Origin: Lepidostoma basale
Taxonomy: Eukaryota > Arthropoda > Insecta > Trichoptera > Lepidostomatidae
DNA length: 64,000 nucleotides
Direction: 5' to 3'
NCBI GenBank assembly: GCA_022606425.2
Contig: JAHDVF020001353.1
Span: forward strand, 806,001 to 870,000
Shown here: positions 38,500 through 48,193 of the stretch, in pieces
How the letters are laid out: each line of letters opens with the position of its first letter
Numbering within the stretch: position 1 is the first letter of the stretch
Translations under genes and position numbers: made by a program
The notes under the pieces: model-generated
Seen by the model: only the letters and a program-made list of their open reading frames with translations
Databases searched by the model: none
What the model was told of the DNA's origin: nothing

Positions 38500-38670
38500 T
38501 AATTATTTAAAGGTTATTTTTGTATAGAATCGTGTTTACCATCTGTATGTATATAAAGGACTCAGTGTGCAATAGTGTCCCTAGTCTGTCGATGCCAGCG
38601 AGCCTAGCAAAACCGGTCGCTGTCGAATCAAAGACAAGAGTGGAAGTATGTTAAAAACAACGTTTTATTT
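38500..38670 (+). repeat. HHR-5 repeat
   Basis: The segment before and after the ribozyme-like motif (TATAGAATCGTGTTTACCAT, TATATAAAGGACTCAGT, AACAACGTTTTATTTAATTA) is shared with 50985-51150. Confidence 0.6.
38581..38626 (+). ncRNA. HHR-5 hammerhead-like motif (variant core)
   Basis: TAGT, CTGTCGA, T, a GCCAG...CTAGC stem II with one mismatch, AAA, ACCGGT, C, GCTG. The layout is that of the hammerheads in this window, with self-complementary ACCGGT as stem III and TAGT/GCTG as stem I. However, the core is CUGUCGA rather than CUGANGA and the G of GAAA is A. Confidence 0.45.
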
Positions 38671-39194
38671 AATTAATATTTAGAATGAACTTCCTTCAAG
38701 AGATTTCAGTGGGACTTGGATCTTCTGACTTACAGAGGTTCAGCTCTAATGGCTATTCCTCTTACGTCTGTAGGAAACATTGTTGGAATGTGATTTGGTA
38801 GTTGTTTTATGATGGGGCCATATGTATGGCCCGGAGTGTCCCTCCGAAAGAGGGCCAGGGGGGATTTAGGGTTTATGATAAAGTCTTACATTATTGTCGA
38901 GGAATGGAAGACCAGTTAGGGTTAAGATTGTATTTATAAAAAAAGTCTGTTCCCGAGGGGAAGATAAGAGGAGCAGTGCCTGGATGGAGTTGTGGTAGGA
39001 GATAGCATCCTGCGTGAGACCATTTTGTCATAGAATACGGAGTGGGCTATCGGGGAGGATTTTTTTTATCCATTTCACTAAAATCATATGATTATATAAT
39101 ACGAGTATATAATAATATTTGTGTAGCATGTAATTGGCCTTGTTTTGTTTTCTCTATGTGTTTATATATGTATTTTGAAATCACTGTTTGTTAT
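38671..39194. other. Unassigned
   Basis: GC-richer at 38800-38900; no match and no convincing frame. Confidence 0.35.
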
Positions 39195-39560
39195 TATTCA
39201 TTCATTCATTCATTTCTCGGCGCTACATCCCGGTGTAGGACTTGACCTCCTCCACAACGGTCCTTCACTGACTTTTGTATCTGGCCATCTCTTTCCATTC
39301 CCCAGCTCCTTTAATTTTCTCCCAATCTTCTTCCACGCAATCCGCCCATCTTTTCCTCGGTCTGCCTCTTGGTCTCTTTTCGCGGGGCACCTATCTGGAT
39401 ATAATTTGTGGTGTTATACCCTCTGGCATTCTTTCCACGTGGCCAGCCCAGAATCTTTCTTCTGTTTCCTCGTTAATCAGTTCTTCAAGTTCAATGTTCC
39501 TTTTAATTCTGTAAGTCCCATCCTCCAGCGTGGGTCCAAAAATTTGTTACCTACCCTTAA
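39195..39560 (-). pseudogene. RTE-F LINE, C-terminal end with (GAAT)n tail
   Basis: The minus strand reads FGPTLEDGTYRIKRNIELEELINEETEERFWAGHVERMPEGITPQIISR, then PRGRPRKRWADCVEEDWEKIKG and WKEMARYKSQ. The tail is (GAAT)n at 39198-39215. A UAG at the SR.VP position and a second stop end the copy. Confidence 0.65.
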
Positions 39561-40084
39561 AATAAAATAAAAAGGTTGGCACTTGGACTCAATAATGGCT
39601 ACAAAAATTTCGTATAATTTTAATAAATGGATATATGACATAAATCGAGCTAAAAATAAAGGTTAACACGTATAACAAGACACATTAGAGCATTTAAAAT
39701 TACAATAATGGCCCTCCTAACAACTCTTCTGGAGAACTCTTCGCCGAGGGAGCTTAACCGAAATATGAATATTTATTGTTGAAGATTAACTTCGCAAATC
39801 TCATTAATTACATAATCCAGCCGACCCCTCGGCTCATAAAATATACTGAGGCCAATCTGAGGATGATTAATATTAATTTGTACCTTTTAAAAAGGGTGAA
39901 TAGACATCATGATTCGAGAAGGATTTCTTCCGCAAGATTTTTAAAAACATATTTTAAATAAAATTTTAACATAAACCTACGAAATGACGTATGTATGACG
40001 GGTTACAATTTCAATTTATTAAAAAAAAATTATATGCATTACAGATATTTTTCATGGCGTTTATGATTACAAGTTTAAAATATA
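39561..40084. other. Unassigned
   Basis: AT-rich; no repeat match. Confidence 0.35.
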
Positions 40085-40437
40085 TATAATAAAATATAAG
40101 AATTCGGTGCGAATATGCAATTATGAACAAAATAATGAAAGGATCATTAAGATGGTTTGGACATATGGAAAGAATGAATGAAGAAAGGATGGTTTAAAAA
40201 TTTATATGTTAACGATGTGGAATGGAACCAGAAATAGAGAAAGACCGAGTAAAACGTGGCACGATCAAATAAATCAACTATTGAATGTCGACCATGTGAG
40301 AAGTCAGAAAAATCGACGCGCGTGCATGACACGATGTATGAATGTTGAGGAATCGAGAGTTATATGTCAGGAAAGAATAGTGTGGCAGTCCGTTCTTTCT
40401 GCCTACCCCTTCGGGGAGGCGGCGTGATGGCTAGTTA
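40085..40437 (+). pseudogene. LINE-A copy (frameshifted)
   Basis: AATAATGAAAGGATCATTAA (start), the frame NGTRNRERPSKTWHDQINQLLNVDHVRSQKNRRACMTRCMNVEESRVICQERIVWQSVLSAYPFGEAA and the terminal GGCGTGATGGCTAGTTA. Two frameshifts lie near 40195 and 40218. Confidence 0.75.
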
Positions 40438-40610
40438 TTTTAATAAAATTAAAAAAATATGGCAAGACAAAAATATCTCCAACAAGACCAAGATGAGACT
40501 GGTTCAAACCCTTGTTTTCTCCATATTCCTTTATCGTTGCAAGTCTTGGACTATGCGAACATCAGAGAAGTCCAAAATTTCGACACAAAACAAGAGGTTT
40601 TGTGTCCAAA
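40438..40610 (+). pseudogene. RTE-D LINE fragment
   Basis: The frame reads YFNKIKKIWQDKNISNKTKMRLVQTLVFSIFLYRCKSWTMRTSEKSKIS, overlapping the RTE-D junction region at 21324/22084. This undisturbed copy confirms that 21325-22083 is an insertion there. Confidence 0.7.
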
Positions 40611-40679
40611 TGGGTTACCAATATGTTTTTCGTTTGTTATGTCTCATTTGTGTATTATATAAATAAATAAAATAAAATA

Positions 40680-40990
40680 AATTACTACCATAACTTTCTA
40701 TCTGTCGGCATTTTATGCCATTGAACTTCTGCCGCTTCAATTTTTATGTACAGGCCATCTTTCTTAGGCCATCTTCAGGCCAGGTTCAGGCCATCTTGCT
40801 TTTGATCTGCTCGGATTTCTGTGACCGGTTCTTGGTCGTTACTCCAGGGTGCGTCTGGTCCATCAATCATTTGATATCCTCATCATCATTAGATATTCTA
40901 TCATACATTGTTTTTCTCGCATTTCAACGGCATTTATCCTACTTTCATCCTTCTTCTGGCAACTCCAAGCTTCAAGCTTTCAAGCATTGC
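40680..40990 (-). pseudogene. Short GGCCATCTT repeats, then LINE-A scrap
   Basis: CAGGCCATCTT is repeated four times at 40750-40800. From 40865, GATATTCTATCATACATTGT, CATTTCAACGGCATTTATCC and CATCCTTCTTCTGGCAACTC match minus-strand LINE-A (SVSGK subtype). Confidence 0.5.
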
Positions 40991-41029
40991 CAATAAATAA
41001 TTAACTGCCCAAATGTTGCTTTCAAATGC

Positions 41030-41532
41030 TGCTTTGAAAGCGTTCCCGATATATTTATGACAAATCTTCCACCTTTCAACTTTGAAACTCGTAAATACTC
41101 GAGTTATTTATGTTTAACAAATGACTCCGTCCATCCGAGAAACGAGCTTCAAGTCGTTAAGTATTTAGACGTGAAAATGAACGCAGTTTTCCGACTGTTT
41201 GAATCTGTATCAGCTATGGCAATCTATTATTAATATAGCCTTTCCGCTGCAAGCAACGTATTTAAATTGGACATATTTAATCATTTAACTAACAACCTTG
41301 GATTTAACCGTGATGTTCACAGTTACAACACAAGACAAGTACACAATCTACACCCACCTGATACTCGTACTACAAAGTTTGGTCTTAAGTCTCTGCTGTA
41401 CCTGGCTTGTAGGGAATATAACAGGCTTCTTGAGAGTATTCGAAGGTCTAATAATGTAGCTAACAGCCTAAAGCTGTATTACCTCAGGCAGTATGTGGAA
41501 AGTGGTATTTATTAGTATATTAATGTATCTTG
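41030..41532 (+). pseudogene. J4 LINE, C-terminal end (5' of the nested LINE-A)
   Basis: The frame reads MDIFNHLTNNLGFNRDVHSYNTRQVHNLHPPDTRTTKFGLKSLLYLACREYNRLLESIRRSNNVANSLKLYYLRQYVESGIY, ending at 41515. HSYNTRQ and YN.L are typical of the C-terminus of jockey/CR1-like LINEs; J1 has the related TYNTRNKHN. The 3' UTR resumes at 42665 after the LINE-A insertion and ends near AATAAACAATG (42830-42842). Confidence 0.72.
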
Positions 41533-42664
41533 TTATGATTACGTTAATAGAGAAAAGTTGTGGAAAATATTGTCTGAATATGGAATAAGTACAAAACTGA
41601 TCACGGCCATTAAGTCGCCATACACGGAAAGCACTGCTAGTGTCAGAGTAAATGGAGATCTTACAGCCTGGTTTGATATCAATAAAGGTGTCAAACAAGG
41701 TTGCGTAATGTCCCCGTGGTTATTTAATCTGTATATGGACAATTGTATGAGAGAGCTGAAAGGGTTGGATGTAGGTGCCAAAATGAGCGGAGTGTCAGTA
41801 AGCTGTCTCTTGTATGCGGATGACGCTGTCCTACTTGCTGACAACGAGCATGAACTACAAGTCCTGGTGAATTGTATGTATGAGGTATGCATGCGAAATG
41901 ATCTGATGATGAATGTTAATAAGTCCAAGGTAATGATTTTTGAAAAGGAAGAAACCATGACAGTCTGCAACATTAGCGTGAATGGTGAAAATTTGGAGCA
42001 AGTAGTTGAGTTCGTGTATTTAGGTAGTATGTTTACAAGAGATGGGCGAGTGGAGAGGGATATTGAAAGAAGGGTTGGGCAGGCAACAAAGTGAATGGTG
42101 CACTTAAAGTTGTCATCGCAAACAAAAACCTATCCAAAAAAGCTAGAATGGCAGTGCACAATGGTGTTCTTCTACCGACCCTTATGTATGGAAGCGAAGC
42201 ATGGAACTGGCAAAGGAAGGATGAAAGTAGAATAAATGCAGTAGAAATGAGATCTCTTAGACGAATGTGTGGATATTCTGTGTATGATAGAGTGTCGAAT
42301 GAAAATATAAGAAGTGAATGCGGTGCGAATGATGGTGTCATGAACAAAATAATGAAAGGATCATTAAGATGGTTTGGACATATGGAAAGAATGAATGAAG
42401 AATGAATGGTAAAAAAATTATATGTTAATGATGTAAATGGTACCAGAAATAGAGGAAGACCAAGGAAAACGTGGCACGATCAAATAAATCAAATATTGAA
42501 TGTCGGCCATGTGAGGAGTCAGAGAAATCGACGCGCGTGCATGGCACGATGTATGAATGTTGAGGATGCGAGAGAAATATGTCAGGATAGAAAGGTGTAG
42601 CAGTCCATTCTTTCTGCCTACCCCTTCGGGGAGACGGCGTGATGGTTAGTTAGTTAGTTAGTTT
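41533..42664 (+). pseudogene. LINE-A, longest copy with RT core, 13-bp TSD
   Basis: This is the reference copy. From the 5' truncation point it reads YDYVNREKLWKILSEYG (diverged RT motif A), KGVKQGCVMSPWLFNLYMDNCMRE (motif B), SCLLYADDAVLLADNEHEL (motif C with YADD), NVNKSKVMIFEKEETMTVCNISVNGENLEQVVEFVYLGSMFTRDGRVERDIERRVG. After a one-base deletion near 42080 it runs NGALKVVIANKNLSKKARMAVHNG, GSEAWNWQRKDES, SLRWFGHMERM, RGRPRKTWHDQI and SAYPFGE. UGA (in NEE-MVKK) and UAG (RKV-) are further lesions. TTAATGTATCTTG at 41520-41532 and 42665-42677 is the target duplication. Endonuclease and N-terminal parts are absent. Clade uncertain (RTE or CR1-like). Confidence 0.88.
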
Positions 42665-42869
42665 TTAATGTATCTTGATTTTTATTCTGCTTGTTATAAT
42701 CTTTTTGTGTTTGTAATCATTGTGTGTCTGTCATGAATATGTTATATTATAATCATTGTAATTATTTTAAGGCCCTAAATGAGTTTATTATTACTCATGG
42801 GAAATACATGATTTGTTATGTATTTTATATAAAATAAACAATGCTGTTTTTTTTATTTCACTTTATGTA

Positions 42870-42955
42870 TTAAATATTTTTACAAAAAAATATGTCAAAA
42901 ACACAACATTTTTTGGAGGTGGCCTCTTCCTCGGGTGTTAATATATAACGAAACT
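42870..42955 (-). repeat. HHR-8 repeat with hammerhead-like motif (decayed)
   Basis: Minus strand: AACAC, CCGAGGA, extra A, GAGG-CCA-CCTC, CAA, then AAATGTT and GTGTT, which pairs with AACAC. The layout is right, but U4 is C and the GAAA block is broken. Confidence 0.45.
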
Positions 42956-42959
42956 CTAA

Positions 42960-43432
42960 ACATGTATGGAAGTGAAGCTTGGAGCTGGCAAAAAAGTATG
43001 AAAGCAGGATAAACGCCGTAGAAATGAGATAACTAAGAAGAATGTGCGGGTAAACGTTGTATGATAGAATATCGACCGATAAAATAGGAAAGAAATGTAA
43101 GGCAGATGACTGCATCATGGATAAAATTAAAAAAGGATCCCTGAGATGGACGTATAGAACGAATGGATGAGAGTAGAATGGTTAAAAAGTTGTACACAAG
43201 CAGCGTGAGTGGAAAAAGAAGCCGAGGACGCCCGAGGAAAACATGGCATGACCATATTAATCAATTACTAAAAGGCGGTCACATTCGAAGTCGGAATAAT
43301 CGACGTGCGTGCGTGGTACGATGTATGAATGTAGAGGAAGCCCGAGGAGTATGCCAAGACAGAGCATTGTGGCGATCCATCCTCTCTGCCTACCCCTCCG
43401 GGGAAAAGGCGTGATGTTTAGTTAGTTAGTTA
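42960..43432 (+). pseudogene. LINE-A copy (SVSGKRSRG subtype)
   Basis: From TGTATGGAAGTGAAGCTTGG through RINAVEM (then a UAA), RRMCG, GSLRW-like sequence, then the open frame MDESRMVKKLYTSSVSGKRSRGRPRKTWHDHINQLLKGGHIRSRNNRRACVVRCMNVEEARGVCQDRALWRSILSAYPSGEKA and GGCGTGATGTTTAGTTAGTT. Confidence 0.8.
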
Positions 43433-43536
43433 GTAACTCTAATCAAAGAATGACTTAGATACATTAAGTAAAATATTATGACCAATCCATGAATTCATAA
43501 AAAAAAAAATTAAATCTTCTTATTGTACATACAAAA
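43433..43536. other. Spacer
   Basis: AT-rich with a 12-A run; nothing else. Confidence 0.4.
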
Positions 43537-43752
43537 CGACGACCTTCGTGGCAGAGTGGTGAGTGCTCTGACTTTCATACCGAAAGTCCCAGATTCGATT
43601 CCCGGCGATGACAGTGTGATTGTCACACTATCTTTGGCCTGGTGTAGAATTCACGTGACAATAAAATGGCGATAGATTGGCTTCCTATCAATATAATAGC
43701 TAAAGCAATGTGTATACAGTAATTGGGTCCAAAAGACCTGTTGTATACAACG
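43537..43752 (+). mobile_element. SINE1, tRNA-derived
   Basis: A box TGGCAGAGTGG at 43549-43559 and B box GATTCGATTCC at 43592-43602 (one change from consensus), spacing as in a tRNA. The body has GTAGAATTCACGTGACAATA and AAATGGCGATAGATTGG; the tail ends GACCTGTTGTATAC. Same family as 5621-5848 and 16779-17010. Confidence 0.82.
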
Positions 43753-43756
43753 AAAA

Positions 43757-43805
43757 AAATATTGATGAAGGGCCCCTTATGTACGAAACATGTTTGTATT
43801 TTAAT
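43757..43805 (+). ncRNA. Hammerhead-like motif (decayed), unassigned family
   Basis: TTGATGA, extra A, GGGCCCCTT..., ACGAAACATGTTTGT. Most of the spacing agrees with the other motifs, but C3 is U, stem II is irregular and the triplet is GUU. Confidence 0.3.
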
Positions 43806-44824
43806 TTAAAAATAATAATAGGTAAGTTTTAATTTTTAATAATTAAGTTGTTTACAATGTAATAAACATTGTTCAATGAATCCACAACACAAAGTTATTG
43901 CAAATATAGAATATTTTATGAAGGATTAATAAATATGTATTTTTTCAGATGGTCACAATCAGAAATTTTAATTATTTTGATTAATATAATTTAAAATATC
44001 TTTATTAATTTTTTTAAATCCATTTTTTTGCACGTTTACAAAAGTGTTTTAATTTTTTTAAAACATCGTCGTTATGAAATTTCACACTATTAACACCGCA
44101 AGCTCATCATAAAATCAGTATGCATCAACCTAGAAAGTTTTACAAACGTCTAATTTACCGACGTTGCTTGTAACACTTTGTTTTTCATTGCTCAGAAGAT
44201 TATTTAAAATGGCTGATTAATAATTACTCACTTTGCAATTTATCCCAAAATTTTGAATCCGATCGGATGGCGGTGGTTATAATATCAAACACTTAACATT
44301 TTAATATTTTTTTAAGATTTATTATGGCGCCGACAGGTTTTATGGTATCAAAATATTTTATGGCGTTTTATAAACTGTGAGAATTATTTTCGAAAAGTCC
44401 ATTAATCAGATTTTTACAAGACTTTCGTAAGTAATTACCAATTTCGCAATGTTGAGATATCCGAGAGATTTGAGATGATATTGTTCAAATCTCATTTTTA
44501 CGTACGCTTCATCAATCTTGATTTCCACGCGCACAAACCATCTTAGTAATCATATCAATATTTTGTTAATAATATTATTTTAACAATTCATTTACGGGGG
44601 TTTCATAACAGTAGCAAGCCGGTGTTTCGAAAAGCCAGATTTCTAGTGTTATGTGTTTAAATTAAGACCTTTATTTTTACGTAATATTATTTTCAACAAC
44701 ACATTAAGTATATTAAAAAGTTTCTTATACCATATAATTCTCATAAAGAAAATAAAATATTGTTTAAAAAAAATTTAATCACATAAATACCGGTCGCTAT
44801 CGATTCTATAGCCACGAACATTGC
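43806..44824. other. Mostly unassigned; LINE-A scrap at 44525-44595
   Basis: ACAAACCATCTTAGTAATCA and ATTTTGTTAATAATATTATT echo minus-strand LINE-A. The rest is AT-rich with no feature. Confidence 0.35.
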
Positions 44825-44847
44825 CTTTTATTTCTTCTTCTCTGGTT

Positions 44848-47800
44848 TCAATCCTGGGATTGGTTTGCAGCAATTTCCTCCATTATTCTCTTCCACTTTT
44901 CCCTGTCTTGTGCGGCTCTTTTGAGATCTGCATATGATGAGCAGCGTACGTCCACCAACAGGTCCTCCAGGTACTCTCGGCGTGGGCGTCCCCTAGAGTT
45001 TGTCCCCTCGATCATACCCTCCATTATGGCATGCAAGAGACCTTCTTGACGTATTACATGGCCGATCCATCTTGCACGCCTTTCGGACAAGGTCCTGAGC
45101 AGGTGCCTTCCTCCTTCGATTCCTTGAAGAACTTCCTCATTCGTGATGTGGTCTCTCCAGGAAATTCCTAATAGTCTTCTATAGGACCACATCTCAAAAG
45201 CCTCTAGTCTCCGCTTATCTCTTTCGGATAGGCACCATGTCTCGCAGCCGTACATCAAGACACTCCATACATAGGTCTTGATGAGGAGTATTCTCAGTTT
45301 TAGGTCTATATTATTTGATTCTATTATTTTCGACCTTTTATTAAATGCAAGCCTAGCCTGATGTATACGGCTGTCGACCTCGCTCTTAGACCGACCGTCC
45401 CATGTTATTTTGCTCCCGAGGTAGACAAACTCCTTGGTGTTCTTTAGTGGAACTCCTGACATCACTACTCTCATCTGATGTTGCGTTCGGCCTACAGTCA
45501 GCAGCTTTGTTTTGTCCTTATTTATCTTCATGTTGTAGCTATCTTGAAGAATGTCTTGCAAAGTATCTAAGGCCTCCTGCAGTTCCTCCTCACTTTCAGC
45601 AACCATAGCAATATCGTCAGCAAACCTTATCATGTCTATCTTTTGTCCGTGTATCCTTACACCTTCTCTGTGACTCATTCTCTCTCTCAAGTCGTCAATC
45701 GCATTCTGTATATAAATGTTAAAAAGAGCAGGTGACAGAGAGCATCCCTGTCTTACCCCTTGTCTTATACTGGCTTCCTTTGTGCCCTCGTCACATCTGA
45801 TTATGGCAGCCTCATTCTTGTATAGTGCCTGGATTATTTGTCTATCTCTATATTTAATATCAGTTTTTTTCAAAATCTCGAAGAGCTTCCTCCATTCCAC
45901 CCTGTCGAAAGCCTTCTCCAGGTCTATGAATGCGATGAATGTGTTTTGGTTTTTTCTTACTCTCTTTTCTAGTAGCATTCGCAGTGACAGTATTGCTTCT
46001 CTGGTTCCTACACCTCTTCTGAAGCCATACTGGTCACTGGAAAGGATGTTCTCTACTTTTGGTTCTATTCTTTTTAGAATAATATTAGTTAATATTTTTG
46101 AGGCATGGGATGTTAGGCTTATAGTTCTATGTTGCTCGCATTTCGTCGTACCTGCCTTCTTTGGTAGTGTGACAATTAGGCATTTCTCGAAGTCCTCTGG
46201 TATCTTCCCGGTATTATACATTGTCTGTATCATTTTAAACAGGGCATCTGTGGTTCCTTTTCCTGCTGACTTAATTAGTTCGGCCGGGACGTTATCGATT
46301 CCGGGTGCTTTCCCGTTTTTGAGGTTTTTCAGTGCAAGGTCAAACTCTTCTCTAATGATTGGATCTCCCAAATCATCCTGGTCTACCTCATTGTCTCTTT
46401 CTATCAGTGTTTCGCTGTCAATATTTCCCTTTCCATTGTACAGCATTTCGAGGTATCTTTTCCATCTTTCTCCTATTTGGTCATTTTCGAAAAGTATTTT
46501 GCCGTCTTCTCCTTCTACTGCATTACCCTTTCCAATTCTCATCCCAAAGAAGTCCTTCACCGCAGCGTGAGCTCTTTCTACATTTCCTCTCTTGAGGTCG
46601 TCATTTATCTCATTGCATTTATTCTGATAGTAAGTTTCTTTGGCTATTCTTGACTCTCTATTTATTTTATTTCTTAGCACTTTGTATTTCTTTTGTGATT
46701 CAGCTCTTTTATCATTTTTGAGCTCTCTTCTATCCTTTATCATACTTAGGATTTCATTGGTTATCCATTCCTTCCTTGCTTGGGGTCTTTCCTTGCCTAT
46801 AGTTTCCTCTGCCGTAGTTTTAATCTTTGTCTTTATCTCTTTCCAGGTCACATTCACGTTCTCTTCCTCCATTAGGTTGCACTCTTGCGTCTTTTCCTTA
46901 AAACTGTCACTGACCTCTTTTATCTTTAATACTTTTGTATCCCATTTGAAATTATTTCTCTTTTTTAATTTTTTCAGTTTAAGGAGACTTTTGGCCATTA
47001 CCATATTATGGTCACTATCTATATCTGGACCGGAATAACTTCTGCAGTCTTTTATTTGGTTTTTAAATCTATATCTAACTATTATATAATCTATTTGCAG
47101 TCTTTGTCGGTCTCCAGGGGATTTCCAGGTGTATCGCTGTCTTGGGTGGTGTTGAAAACAAGTGTTTGCTATCACTAATTTGTGTTTTTCGCAGAATTCT
47201 GTCAATCTGTTTCCTCTGTCATTTCTTGCACCTAGCCCAAAGGGCCCAACACAAGTTCCTTCACGTCCTTCTCCTACAACAGCATTCCAATCTCCTAGGA
47301 GAATCAGATTTTCACCTGCCTTTATCTCTAATATAAGTTTATCCAGCGCACTGTATACCTCCTCCACCTCTTCGTCACTATGACTAGATGTTGGCATGTA
47401 TACTTGGATAATAACAGTGTCTACGGGCTTAGTTTCTATTTTGACTAGGATAATTCTTCCACTATATTGCACGTATCCCTTAACCCGTTTTCCCCACTCC
47501 TTGCACAGCACAACGCCTACTCCTCCTTGACCAGGTTTATCCTTTATGCATCCTGTGTGGATGATTCTGTAGTCGCCACTCCAGAAATCTCCACAATTAG
47601 GCCATCTCATCTCTGCTATACCTAGAGCATTCAAATTAACGTTTTGCATTTCGGCTTTCAGATTATCCAGTTTGCTGTTTTGTAGTAATGTGCGGACATT
47701 CCACGTTGCCCATCTCGCTATTTGATTCTTTGTATTTGGCTTTGGTTTCACTATTAACTTTGTGTTTCTAGCATCTCGAGCAGTCCCCACCCGGAGATCC

Positions 47801-47850
47801 GAACGGGGGACTATTTTACCTCCGGAAAATTTTATTTGAGATTGAATCAT
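44848..47850 (-). CDS. Endonuclease/reverse transcriptase of RTE-A, 1000 aa
   Basis: This is the single polyprotein needed for target-primed reverse transcription. An AP-endonuclease-like domain spans residues ~46-285: TWNVRT (49-54), GIAEMRW (catalytic E80), GDWNAVVG (D187, N189), IDYIIV (253-258) and the terminal SDH (279-281). A linker rich in charged residues follows. The reverse-transcriptase domain spans ~505-770: KAPGIDN (514-520), FIDLEKAFD (motif A, D643), RQGCSLSPALFN (700-711) and FADD (motif C, 743-746). The C-terminal region has YGCETW (867-872), RRLLGISW (891-898), RARWIGHVI (925-933) and SRGRPRREYLEDLL (952-965). All catalytic residues are present and no stop interrupts. One ORF with APE and RT and a tiny 3' UTR fits the RTE clade. 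This copy could be active. Confidence 0.93.
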   Translation of the reverse strand: MIQSQIKFSGGKIVPRSDLRVGTARDARNTKLIVKPKPNTKNQIARWATWNVRTLLQNSKLDNLKAEMQNVNLNALGIAEMRWPNCGDFWSGDYRIIHTGCIKDKPGQGGVGVVLCKEWGKRVKGYVQYSGRIILVKIETKPVDTVIIQVYMPTSSHSDEEVEEVYSALDKLILEIKAGENLILLGDWNAVVGEGREGTCVGPFGLGARNDRGNRLTEFCEKHKLVIANTCFQHHPRQRYTWKSPGDRQRLQIDYIIVRYRFKNQIKDCRSYSGPDIDSDHNMVMAKSLLKLKKLKKRNNFKWDTKVLKIKEVSDSFKEKTQECNLMEEENVNVTWKEIKTKIKTTAEETIGKERPQARKEWITNEILSMIKDRRELKNDKRAESQKKYKVLRNKINRESRIAKETYYQNKCNEINDDLKRGNVERAHAAVKDFFGMRIGKGNAVEGEDGKILFENDQIGERWKRYLEMLYNGKGNIDSETLIERDNEVDQDDLGDPIIREEFDLALKNLKNGKAPGIDNVPAELIKSAGKGTTDALFKMIQTMYNTGKIPEDFEKCLIVTLPKKAGTTKCEQHRTISLTSHASKILTNIILKRIEPKVENILSSDQYGFRRGVGTREAILSLRMLLEKRVRKNQNTFIAFIDLEKAFDRVEWRKLFEILKKTDIKYRDRQIIQALYKNEAAIIRCDEGTKEASIRQGVRQGCSLSPALFNIYIQNAIDDLRERMSHREGVRIHGQKIDMIRFADDIAMVAESEEELQEALDTLQDILQDSYNMKINKDKTKLLTVGRTQHQMRVVMSGVPLKNTKEFVYLGSKITWDGRSKSEVDSRIHQARLAFNKRSKIIESNNIDLKLRILLIKTYVWSVLMYGCETWCLSERDKRRLEAFEMWSYRRLLGISWRDHITNEEVLQGIEGGRHLLRTLSERRARWIGHVIRQEGLLHAIMEGMIEGTNSRGRPRREYLEDLLVDVRCSSYADLKRAAQDREKWKRIMEEIAANQSQD

Positions 47851-48185
47851 GTTTTGCTGATTCTTGGGATGCCACTTGGGCCTTTAATGTGGTAGTTTCC
47901 CGTTTCTTTCCACATCCTATGCCGTTGACCACGAAGGTTCTTCCGCCTTTGGAGATTATTTACTTCTCCAGGGCAAGAGGGTGCCCTAAACAACAGTCGC
48001 CCGTAAGGCGAAAGTTGGTGGTCAGCTTATTCCGGCCAACGCTCGGTCCCTGTCTATATTTGCCGACTTGAGGTCGTTGCTCACTCCCCACCACGGGAAG
48101 GAATAGATCAGGATTTTCCTTTCCTCAAACCTGAGACCAGGGGGCATTTCTCAGAGTTCTCCAGTACTTCAGGGGAGCAATAAAC
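47851..48185 (-). other. RTE-A 5' UTR
   Basis: GC-rich leader upstream of the ORF start, with the first minus-strand bases near GCTCCCCTGAAGTACTGGAG. Internal promoters lie in this region in LINEs; no specific box is recognised. Some LINE 5' ends carry HDV-like ribozymes; I cannot confirm one by eye. Confidence 0.6.
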
Positions 48186-48193
48186 TAAATATA

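Larger units (their letters stand above)
44825..48185 (-). mobile_element. RTE-A non-LTR retrotransposon, near full length
   Basis: A minus-strand unit with a ~330-bp GC-rich 5' UTR (47851-48185), one uninterrupted ORF (44848-47850) and a very short 3' end, CCAGAGAAGAAG plus A-rich. The 51382 copy ends at the same place, so the 3' end is well defined. No clear target duplication was found. A mariner lies immediately upstream (48194). Confidence 0.88.

Noticed and set aside
45716..46570. 284-codon plus-strand open frame
   Set aside because: It lies antisense to the RTE-A ORF and has low-complexity Ser/Leu/Phe composition. It is a by-product of the coding strand.
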